NCBI RefSeq assembly: GCF_937920075.1
Contig: NZ_CALETI010000329.1
Coordinates: forward strand, 1 to 24,132
Source of the DNA: an uncultured Agitococcus sp.
GTDB lineage: Bacteria > Pseudomonadota > Gammaproteobacteria > Pseudomonadales > Moraxellaceae
Reading direction: 5' to 3'
Length of the DNA: 24,132 nucleotides
The notes under the pieces were generated by a model. That model saw nothing but the letters and a program-made list of their open reading frames with translations. It had not been told where the DNA came from and ran no database searches. Shown piece after piece: positions 1 through 6,459 of this stretch. The position numbers and the translations under genes were made by a program. Position 1 is the first letter of the stretch. Each line of letters starts with the position of its first letter.

Positions 1-124
1 CTGTATTCCGCGATGCTACATACAGGCTACAGCTAAAATTAATGGTTTCGGCAAAGGCCAATGAATTTATTAAACCATGACCTAACAAAAAACCGCCTAC
101 ATATAGCTTTTGAAAACGCATCAT
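1..124 (-). CDS. Exported protein, 5' end only (cut by window edge)
   Basis: This reading frame runs off the left edge. It starts with two consecutive ATG codons (124-122 and 121-119, minus strand) and gives about 41 residues. The N-terminus looks like a Sec signal peptide: a basic MMRFQK start, a hydrophobic glycine/leucine stretch, then a likely cleavage after SLAFA before ETINFSCSLYV. The mature part is too short to assign a family. It lies 84 bases downstream of the PPK2 gene on the same strand, so it could be co-transcribed or have its own promoter. A 9-bp hairpin ends 2 bases upstream of the first ATG and covers the only Shine-Dalgarno-like bases (GGGTG). That the frame is a gene is inferred from the signal peptide and start region. 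Confidence 0.6.
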   Translation of the reverse strand, partial: MMRFQKLYVGGFLLGHGLINSLAFAETINFSCSLYVASRNT

Positions 125-126
125 CA

Positions 127-151
127 CACCCAAATTTATTAGATTTGGGTG
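127..151 (-). promoter_or_regulatory. Perfect 9-bp hairpin over the ribosome binding site of the edge gene
   Basis: CACCCAAAT (127-135) and ATTTGGGTG (143-151) are perfect inverted repeats with a 7-base loop. On the minus strand the 3' arm, ATTTGGGTG, is followed by TG and then ATGATG, so the probable Shine-Dalgarno bases are inside the stem. It lacks a T-tract on the minus strand, so it is not an ordinary terminator for the upstream PPK2 gene. It could be a translational switch or a dimeric repressor operator; the sequence does not decide. Confidence 0.45.
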
Positions 152-208
152 CAATATTATGCTAATTAACTTAATACAACCTTAAAGCTGAAAAATATTG
201 ATAAGCAT

Positions 209-1384
209 TTAAGATTGTGGCACTAAAGATGACACTTGCTCACCACGCTCAAATACCACATTTGCACGGCCAACTAACAAAGGATCAATAGATCCTACAC
301 GTTTCAAATCTTTTTCGGTATAAGGCAATCGATGCAACACATAACGCATAGCATTTAATCTAGCCCTTTTTTTACAATCCGATTTAATTACTGTCCACGG
401 GGCATCGACTGTATCTGTATAAAAAAACATCGCTTCTTTAGCTTTTGTATAGTCATCCCATTTATCTAAAGAGGCTAAATCTATAGGCGATAATTTCCAA
501 TGTTTGAGTGGATGCGCTTGTCTTTCACGAAAACGACGACGTTGTTCACCACGGCTGACCGAAAACCAAAATTTAATCAAATGAATGCCACTACGCACTA
601 AGTTTCTCTCAAATTCAGGAGTTTGGCGCATAAATTCACGGTACTCTTCAGGAGAACAAAACCCCATTACACGCTCTACACCTGCACGGTTATACCACGA
701 GCGATCAAATAAAACGATTTCACCTGCGGCTGGAAAATGCTGTACATATCGTTGAAAATACCATTGTCCACGCTCAGTCTCTGTTGGTTTTTCTAAGGCT
801 ACAACCCTTGCACCACGAGGATTTAAATGCTCCATAAATCGTTTAATTGTTCCGCCTTTGCCCGCTGCATCACGCCCTTCAAAAATAATAATGACTCGTT
901 GCCCCGTTTCTTTAACCCATGCTTGTAATTTAAGTAATTCGACCTGTAGTTGATATTTTTGCTTTTCGTAATTTTTACGCAACATCAAATTTCGATATGG
1001 ATAACCACCTTCACGCCAATCTTCAGCCAACTCATCATCCATTTTTTCGGGTAATTTTGGACTTTCTTCCAATAACTCAGCTAATAAGCTTTGACGCAAG
1101 ATTTCTGCATCATCAGGTGAAACACCCTCTAAAAATGTTTTTAAATTTTTTGCTAAACTAGAAGCATCTACATGGTTATTACTCAATATATCTTGCAAAG
1201 CAACAACTTGTGCCTGCTGAGCTGCTCCAATCGCTTCATTAACCGTATGCTTATCAATTTGTGCTGACTGTAAACTTGGTGCTATATCACCTTGTGCCAC
1301 ACGTCGTGTGCGTGTACGTTTTGGACTATTATTGGTGGATGATGGTTCAGATGCAGTGACGGTTAATACTTGCTCTTGTGCCAT
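209..1384 (-). CDS. ppk2: Polyphosphate kinase 2 (PPK2 family)
   Basis: This 391-residue cytoplasmic enzyme should transfer phosphate between polyphosphate and nucleoside diphosphates. The PPK2 core is complete: a P-loop GRDAAGKGG (lysine near residue 176), then the DRSWYN motif (aspartate near 227) followed by AGVERVMGF, and the C-terminal SPIDLASLDKWDDYTKAKE and KKRARLNAMR segments. One PPK2 domain of this form suits the class I-like group. About 110 residues precede the core; they include a Ser/Thr-rich, Arg/Lys-rich tail (KRTRTRR) and helical sequence. I place the start at ATG 1384, which gives MAQEQVL and has a TGGGG Shine-Dalgarno element just upstream. A GTG at 1456 would add 24 residues but lacks a good site. 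Family assignment is firm; preferred nucleotide and direction cannot be read from sequence. Confidence 0.92.
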   Translation of the reverse strand: MAQEQVLTVTASEPSSTNNSPKRTRTRRVAQGDIAPSLQSAQIDKHTVNEAIGAAQQAQVVALQDILSNNHVDASSLAKNLKTFLEGVSPDDAEILRQSLLAELLEESPKLPEKMDDELAEDWREGGYPYRNLMLRKNYEKQKYQLQVELLKLQAWVKETGQRVIIIFEGRDAAGKGGTIKRFMEHLNPRGARVVALEKPTETERGQWYFQRYVQHFPAAGEIVLFDRSWYNRAGVERVMGFCSPEEYREFMRQTPEFERNLVRSGIHLIKFWFSVSRGEQRRRFRERQAHPLKHWKLSPIDLASLDKWDDYTKAKEAMFFYTDTVDAPWTVIKSDCKKRARLNAMRYVLHRLPYTEKDLKRVGSIDPLLVGRANVVFERGEQVSSLVPQS

Positions 1385-1702
1385 AAAATTACCCCACAGT
1401 TGATTTGATAAAAATATCTGTAGGGCAATTTGACGGTGGTTATATCTTGTATCCACTACTATATGTTATTTAAGCCCTACTCGGATAATCATAAACCCAT
1501 TAAAGACTTACTTCTAGTAGGGGAATTAATTTCGTTATGGCGCATCTTGTGATAGATATTGCATTGGTTTTGATACAAATTAAACAACCAGAACTTTGGC
1601 AAAATTAACTAGCTCTTGCAACATAAAACCTTTACTTTGACTTCGTTCAGTGCACCTAAAAAGACAACGAATAAGTGTTAACCATTTCCAAAGTTGCTCT
1701 TA
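1385..1702. other. 318-base intergenic region between PPK2 and the DUF3422 gene
   Basis: No convincing gene lies here. It should carry the PPK2 promoter (minus strand), but I could not pick a clear -35/-10 pair. Visible features are a 7-bp inverted repeat, CCCTACT (1475-1481) with AGTAGGG (1516-1522), and a weak 6-bp inverted repeat, TTCGTT/AACGAA, close to the 3' end of the DUF3422 gene that is too weak to call a terminator. A 23-codon plus-strand frame at 1537-1608 has no supporting homology. Confidence 0.5.
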
Positions 1703-3043
1703 TCAGTTATGCTCCAAACCTTTATGCAACTGATGCACACCACGCCACACCAAAAACACGCACACAGGCACAGATAAACCAACCCACAACTCAGGATGAG
1801 TTAACCAGCCCATATCGGCCACAGAATGAACAACATATTTAATCAAACCGACTAAATAATAACTAATCGCCGCAACCGACAAACCTTCAACCGCTTGTTG
1901 CAATTGTAATTGTACTTTACTACGTTGATTCATTGACTGAAGCAAGGCTTGGTTTTGTGCCTCTAGGGTTAGATCAACACGGGTACGTAATAACTCACTA
2001 GCGCGATCAATCCGTTTAGACAAATCATCTAAATGGGTACTCACCGATTCACAGGTTCTAAACGCAGGCGTTAAACGGCGTGGCAAAAATTCATTAAAGG
2101 TTTGTAAACCTGTCACTTCTTGCTCGCGCAAATCTTCTAAACGACTCATCACCAAATCATAATAGGCACGTGCAGCGGAAAACCTAAAATTACTATCGGC
2201 AATTAACTGCTCAATACGTGCTGCCAAAGCCGATAATTGACTTAATAAACGTCGCTCATCTTCTAAACCATTAATCGCATTAATTTGTTGATTAATAATT
2301 GCAAGTTGTTTATCCATAGTAGCCACTTCGGGCGCAACCGAACGTGCTAGCGGAAATGCTAATAACACCATCATTCTATAGGTTTCTAATTCAAACAAAC
2401 GGCGTACCAAACGACCTGTTTGACAAGGATTTAAACCATTATTTTGAATTAAAATTCGGCCAAAACCATCGCTATGAATCCGATAGGCTGTCCACAATCG
2501 TGCTTGATTGTCACCCACCCACGAGCTAATTAAACGATGGCCTTCAAAATAATGGCGAATACTATCAGGCAAATTACCTTGGGCAGGCATCGGGACAATA
2601 TCAATATGTTGGCCACTGATAATTTGACCTGTTAAGCCTGATAACCACGTTGACGGTAATAACGATAACGCCGTATGAGCAAATGGCTCTAATTTATCGG
2701 CACGATGAATGACGGTATAAGTGGAAAACTCATTATGACGTTCCCAACGCAACTCAAAACCACCAAAGCCTTGGTAATAACAGGATGATCCACGCGCTGG
2801 CGGTGGTACGGCATAACGTTCACATAAACTTTGCAAATGCTGATATTCAGCCTCGGCATTTTGACCATGATGCAAAATAGCCACTTGTGAGACACTACTG
2901 CCTACTTCCAACACAGGAAAAGGTCGAGTATGCAATTCGTTAAATAAACGTTCACGTTCAGGATGAAAATGTAAGGCTTCTACATTTAAAGATGACATAG
3001 CATGTGTGCGACTCAACATAGCAGCATTTAAAAAATCAGTCAT
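1703..3043 (-). CDS. DUF3422 family membrane protein
   Basis: This protein of 446 residues belongs to the uncharacterised DUF3422 family. The N-terminal signature is visible at about residues 27-47: HPERERLFNELHTRPFP, continuing into a hydrophobic strand. The middle is long and helical, rich in Leu, Gln and charged residues, and probably coiled coil (about 230-380). Two hydrophobic segments close the protein: AAISYYLVGLIKYVV near 390-405 and LWVGLSVPVCVFLVW near 420-435. This suggests a mostly cytoplasmic protein anchored by a C-terminal hairpin. I chose the ATG at 3043, with a TAGGA element about 12 bases upstream; an internal ATG at 2998 lacks one. It is divergent from gmk. The biochemical function of the family is unknown to me. 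Confidence 0.85.
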   Translation of the reverse strand: MTDFLNAAMLSRTHAMSSLNVEALHFHPERERLFNELHTRPFPVLEVGSSVSQVAILHHGQNAEAEYQHLQSLCERYAVPPPARGSSCYYQGFGGFELRWERHNEFSTYTVIHRADKLEPFAHTALSLLPSTWLSGLTGQIISGQHIDIVPMPAQGNLPDSIRHYFEGHRLISSWVGDNQARLWTAYRIHSDGFGRILIQNNGLNPCQTGRLVRRLFELETYRMMVLLAFPLARSVAPEVATMDKQLAIINQQINAINGLEDERRLLSQLSALAARIEQLIADSNFRFSAARAYYDLVMSRLEDLREQEVTGLQTFNEFLPRRLTPAFRTCESVSTHLDDLSKRIDRASELLRTRVDLTLEAQNQALLQSMNQRSKVQLQLQQAVEGLSVAAISYYLVGLIKYVVHSVADMGWLTHPELWVGLSVPVCVFLVWRGVHQLHKGLEHN

Positions 3044-3121
3044 AATGACAATAATTCCTACGCAAAAATGGACAACTGTATTATTTTACCGCAAACTTAA
3101 TGCCAATATTTAATTTACTTA

Positions 3122-3166
3122 GGACTTACTCAGTTATTGCTTATTTCGATGAAATGCGTAAGTTCG
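3122..3166. repeat. Imperfect inverted repeat with ACTTAC(T/G)CA ends, upstream of gmk
   Basis: The left end GGACTTACTCA and the right end TGCGTAAGTTC form an imperfect inverted repeat (ACTTAC-T/G-CA, 8 of 9 positions). A structure with the same ends occurs between gmk and rpoZ, so the two flank gmk. It may be a small mobile-element remnant or an RNA hairpin in the gmk leader. Confidence 0.4.
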
Positions 3167-3189
3167 ATTACTTTTGAAGAATAACAGCC

Positions 3190-3804
3190 ATGTCAGGAAC
3201 TTTATTTATTATCTCAGCCGCTTCTGGGACAGGAAAAACAAGCTTAGTTAAAGCTTTATTAGAAAACTGCCCAAACTTAAAAGTGTCTATTTCCAACACC
3301 ACACGCAACAAACGTGCAGGTGAGCTTGATGGTGTGCATTACCACTTTACCGCCAAAGAGCAATTTGTTGACATGATTAGCCAAGGGGCATTTTTAGAAC
3401 ACGCCGAAGTTTTTGGCAATTATTATGGCACTGCTCGCCACATGGTTGAGGAAAACTTACATCAAGATATTGATGTGATTTTAGAAATTGACTGGCAAGG
3501 TGCACAACAAGTTCGCCAAAGTTATCCCAATGCTGTGTCTATTTTTATTATGCCACCCTCTCGTGATGCTTTACGCCAACGTTTAGAAAATCGTGGTCAA
3601 GACAGTGCCGAGATCATCAATCAACGACTCAATGGCGCGATTAGTGATATGAGTCATTTTGTTGAATTTGATTATGTCGTGATTAATGATGACTTTGATA
3701 TTGCCCTCGAAGATTTGATTGCGATTGTCAAAGCTTCTCGCTTACGACAAAACATTCAAGTTATTCGTCATGCAGATCGCATTCAGGGCTTGTTGTCGAA
3801 TTAA
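3190..3804 (+). CDS. gmk: Guanylate kinase
   Basis: This 204-residue cytoplasmic enzyme phosphorylates GMP (and dGMP) to GDP with ATP. The P-loop is near residues 9-17 (ASGTGKTSL). The GMP-binding segment NTTRNKRAGELDGVHYHF is near 36-53, and the family motif LEIDWQGAQQV is near 97-107. The length matches bacterial Gmk (about 205). The ATG at 3190 lies behind a weak purine-rich GAAGAAT element. It is followed in the same direction by rpoZ and spoT, the arrangement known from many gammaproteobacteria. GDP from this enzyme also feeds the GTP/GDP pool that SpoT/Rel enzymes use, a functional link known from the pathway rather than seen here. Confidence 0.96.
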   Translation: MSGTLFIISAASGTGKTSLVKALLENCPNLKVSISNTTRNKRAGELDGVHYHFTAKEQFVDMISQGAFLEHAEVFGNYYGTARHMVEENLHQDIDVILEIDWQGAQQVRQSYPNAVSIFIMPPSRDALRQRLENRGQDSAEIINQRLNGAISDMSHFVEFDYVVINDDFDIALEDLIAIVKASRLRQNIQVIRHADRIQGLLSN

Positions 3805-3840
3805 TACTCGCCTACAATCAAGGGTTCGCTACTATTATTC

Positions 3841-3876
3841 GGACTTACGCGCTAATTGTAATGAGCTGCGTAATCC
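3841..3876. repeat. Inverted repeat between gmk and rpoZ, related to the one upstream of gmk
   Basis: GGACTTACGC (3841-3850) pairs with GCGTAATCC (3868-3876) with one bulged base and a loop of about 17 bases. Its ends resemble those of the inverted repeat at 3122-3166. It has no T-tract, so it is not a standard terminator. It lies in the gmk-rpoZ intergenic transcript. Confidence 0.45.
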
Positions 3877-3902
3877 TGTCTTGCCAAAAAGAGGTCGACG
3901 AC

Positions 3903-4160
3903 ATGGCTCGTGTTACTGTAGAAGATTGTTTAGGTGCGGTCGAAAACCGCTTTGAATTGGTATTGCTTGCTGCTAAACGCGCTCGCCAATTGGCAACTGG
4001 CAACAAAGAGCCATTCTTACCTTGGGATAACGATAAACCCACCGTTATGGCTTTACGCGAAATTGCAGAAGGTTATGTTGACCGTCACCTTTTATCGCAA
4101 AAAGTTGAAGAAGAACGTGATAACGAACCTTATTTAGCCTTAGATACTAGCACTTTCTAA
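3903..4160 (+). CDS. rpoZ: RNA polymerase omega subunit
   Basis: This 85-residue omega subunit helps assemble RNA polymerase by chaperoning the beta' subunit. In Proteobacteria it forms part of a ppGpp binding site with beta'. The typical N-terminus MARVTVEDC is followed by ENRFELVLLAAKRARQL and NDKPTVMALREIAEG, all strongly conserved. The C-terminal acidic tail is short (E. coli omega has about 91 residues). I place the start at ATG 3903, behind AAAGAGG; a longer in-frame start at 3861 would add 14 residues unlike any omega N-terminus and would begin inside the inverted repeat. An intrinsic terminator-like hairpin follows 10 bases after the stop, between this gene and spoT. Confidence 0.95.
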   Translation: MARVTVEDCLGAVENRFELVLLAAKRARQLATGNKEPFLPWDNDKPTVMALREIAEGYVDRHLLSQKVEEERDNEPYLALDTSTF

Positions 4161-4169
4161 CTCCAATGC

Positions 4170-4205
4170 AGATTAAGGGACAACTTCCCTTAATCTCCCT
4201 TTTTT
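4170..4205 (+). terminator. Intrinsic terminator/attenuator between rpoZ and spoT
   Basis: AGATTAAGGGA (4170-4180) and TCCCTTAATCT (4186-4196) form a perfect 11-bp stem with a 5-base loop, followed by CCC and six T residues (4200-4205). The T-tract is separated from the stem by CCC, which may weaken termination. A second TCCCTT (4196-4201) could pair with the same AAGGGA, giving an alternative fold. It ends only 9 bases before the spoT ATG. Confidence 0.75.
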
Positions 4206-4214
4206 GAGCCAACG

Positions 4215-6326
4215 ATGAATACTGGTATAGATGTCCTCTGTCAACATCTGAACAGTTATTTGGCCGAAGACCAAATTGCTGCGGTACGTGCCGCCTATTT
4301 TTTTGCCGAACGCGCCCACGGTTCACAAATGCGTCGTGATGGCACACCCTATATTACCCATCCTTTAGCCGTCGCTGATATTCTTAGTCAAATGCACATG
4401 GATCATCAAAGCTTGATGGCAGCTATGCTCCATGATGTGATTGAAGATACAGGCATCAGTAAATCTGAGCTAAGCAAAATGTTTGGTGAAGAAGTCGCCG
4501 AATTAGTGGATGGTGTGACAAAGCTCGAAAAAGTCGGTCATATTTCTAAAGCCGAAGCCCAAGCCGAAAACTTACGCAAAATGATGTTAGCCATGACCCG
4601 AGATATTCGTGTCATTATTGTTAAATTGGCTGACCGTTTACATAATATGCGTACCTTGGATGTGCTTAAACCCGAAAAACGCAAACGTATTGCCCAAGAA
4701 ACCTTAGATATTTATGCCCCACTCGCTAATCGTTTAGGCATGAATGATGTGCGTGTCGAACTAGAAGACTTGTGTTTTTTTGCACTCTTTCCACTACGCG
4801 CACCTTTAATTCAAAAAGCGGTTAAAGTTTCTTATCAAAATCGTCAAGAAACTATGGCGTTTATCAAACATAGCCTAGAAACTAGTCTTAAAGCTGCTGG
4901 GATTCATGGCCGTATTCTCCCTCGTGAAAAACACTTATTTAGTGTGTATCGACAAATGAAAGAAAACCATTTGTCTTTTCACGAAATTATGGATGTTTAT
5001 GGCTTTAGAATTGTTGTGGACACACTAGACAGTTGTTATCGTACTTTGGGTGTGGCGCACAACCTCTTTAAGCCTATTCCCAATAAATTCAAAGATTATA
5101 TTGCCATTCCCAAAGTTAACGGTTATCAGTCTTTACATAGTATTTTAAAGGGCAAACGTGGCGTGCCTATCGAAGTTCAAATTCGTACCGAAAGTATGGA
5201 AGCAATGGCCAAGTATGGGGTTGCTGCCCATTGGCTCAATCAAGACCGTGTTGATAATCGCGCCCAAGCTCATGCTCAAGAATGGATGTCTCATTTACTT
5301 GAGCTACAACAAAATACAGGCGACTCTTTAGATTTTGTCGAAAACGTCAAAACCGATTTATTTCCTGATGAAGTTTATGTTTTTACTCCTAAAGGTCGAA
5401 TTTTAACCCTGCCCCAAGGCGCAACACCTGTTGATTTTGCCTATGCCGTGCACTCTGATATTGGCAACAGTTGTGTTGCTGCCAAAGTGGATGGCCGTTT
5501 AGCACCATTAAGTCAAATTTTAACGACAGGTCAAACCGTTGATATCATTACTGCTGCGGGAGCTATGCCTAATCCCCATTGGCTCAATTTTGTCATTACT
5601 AGTAAAGCCCGCAGTAATATTCGTCAGTTTTTAAAGAGTCAACAGCAAGATCAATCAGTTGACTTAGGTCGTCGTTTATTAGAAAAATCACTAGCAGCCT
5701 ATGGCACAAAACTGTCAAAAATTGATGCTAATATCTTACAACTTGTACTACATGAGCTAAATTTTTCCACACTCGATTTATTGTTAGAAGATATTGGTTT
5801 AGGCAATCGTGCACCGCAATTAGTCGCACAACGTTTGTTGCCTGACAATCCTCAAGATGCCTCACGTCATCACAAACGCCGCCTTGCCATCAAAGGCACA
5901 GAAGGCTTAGTTTTATCCTATGCCCGATGTTGTTATCCTTTACCCGGTGACAGTATTTTTGGTCATCTTAGTGCAGGACGAGGTATCGTTGTTCATCGGG
6001 ATGTATGCCATCATTTGATTAATGAATTACGCAACAATCCTGATAAATGTGTTCCTTTGCAATGGGCGAAGGAAGTCATCCGCGATTTTTCTAGCGAATT
6101 AGCCATCGAAGCGGTAAATCAACGAGGTATTTTGGCCGAAATTACCCGTGCATTAGATTTACACGAATCTAATATTGAAAGCATTAATAGCAAACAAGAC
6201 TATGATCAAGGTCATGCCACTATTCTGATTGGTATTAGTGTCAAAAACCGTATTCATTTAGCACAAATCATCAAACGTCTACGTATTCTAAATGGCATCG
6301 AAAAAGTTACCCGCGTCAAACACTAA
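4215..6326 (+). CDS. spoT: Bifunctional (p)ppGpp synthetase/hydrolase SpoT
   Basis: This 703-residue cytoplasmic stringent-response enzyme makes and degrades (p)ppGpp. The domain order is complete. First is an HD hydrolase with THPLAVADIL and LHDVIEDT (His73-Asp74). A RelA/SpoT synthetase at about 240-350 carries DVYGFRIVV, KDYIAIPKVNGYQSLH and VEVQIRTESM-like sequence (IEVQIRTESM). A TGS domain begins at DEVYVFTPKG (about 385), and a C-terminal ACT domain spans about 628-700. The intact HD motif argues for SpoT, not RelA, as does its place after gmk-rpoZ. The chosen ATG aligns with the SpoT N-terminus but has almost no Shine-Dalgarno sequence and sits just after the upstream hairpin. No terminator is apparent downstream, where the pel operon begins 133 bases later. 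Confidence 0.96.
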   Translation: MNTGIDVLCQHLNSYLAEDQIAAVRAAYFFAERAHGSQMRRDGTPYITHPLAVADILSQMHMDHQSLMAAMLHDVIEDTGISKSELSKMFGEEVAELVDGVTKLEKVGHISKAEAQAENLRKMMLAMTRDIRVIIVKLADRLHNMRTLDVLKPEKRKRIAQETLDIYAPLANRLGMNDVRVELEDLCFFALFPLRAPLIQKAVKVSYQNRQETMAFIKHSLETSLKAAGIHGRILPREKHLFSVYRQMKENHLSFHEIMDVYGFRIVVDTLDSCYRTLGVAHNLFKPIPNKFKDYIAIPKVNGYQSLHSILKGKRGVPIEVQIRTESMEAMAKYGVAAHWLNQDRVDNRAQAHAQEWMSHLLELQQNTGDSLDFVENVKTDLFPDEVYVFTPKGRILTLPQGATPVDFAYAVHSDIGNSCVAAKVDGRLAPLSQILTTGQTVDIITAAGAMPNPHWLNFVITSKARSNIRQFLKSQQQDQSVDLGRRLLEKSLAAYGTKLSKIDANILQLVLHELNFSTLDLLLEDIGLGNRAPQLVAQRLLPDNPQDASRHHKRRLAIKGTEGLVLSYARCCYPLPGDSIFGHLSAGRGIVVHRDVCHHLINELRNNPDKCVPLQWAKEVIRDFSSELAIEAVNQRGILAEITRALDLHESNIESINSKQDYDQGHATILIGISVKNRIHLAQIIKRLRILNGIEKVTRVKH

Positions 6327-6384
6327 AGCCTGTTGTATTCATCTGTTTTTCCTTGCCTTTCGTCCAAAAAACTTACAAAAAAAC

Positions 6385-6413
6385 ATGAAATTCATCAACA
6401 AAAAAGCTATAAT
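6385..6413 (+). promoter_or_regulatory. Putative pel operon promoter with small palindrome
   Basis: A perfect TATAAT (-10) lies at 6408-6413, 46 bases before the pelA ATG. Seventeen bases upstream there is only ATGAAA (6385-6390), a poor -35, which would fit an activator-dependent or weak promoter. The palindrome ATGAAATTCAT (6385-6395) overlaps that position and could be an operator. No FleQ-type box is clear. This is sequence inspection only. Confidence 0.4.
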
Positions 6414-6459
6414 CGGTGCCATTAATTATATACAACTTGGTTAGTAGGCATATTGATTG

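Noticed and set aside
1537..1608. A 23-codon plus-strand frame (MAHLVIDIALVLIQIKQPEL) after GGGGAATT
   Set aside because: Too short, no family recognised, and the ribosome site is far from the ATG; it may be chance.
6417..6430. A FleQ-like box near pelA (CCATTAATTATAT)
   Set aside because: Only a partial resemblance, and it lies downstream of the -10; not enough to call.
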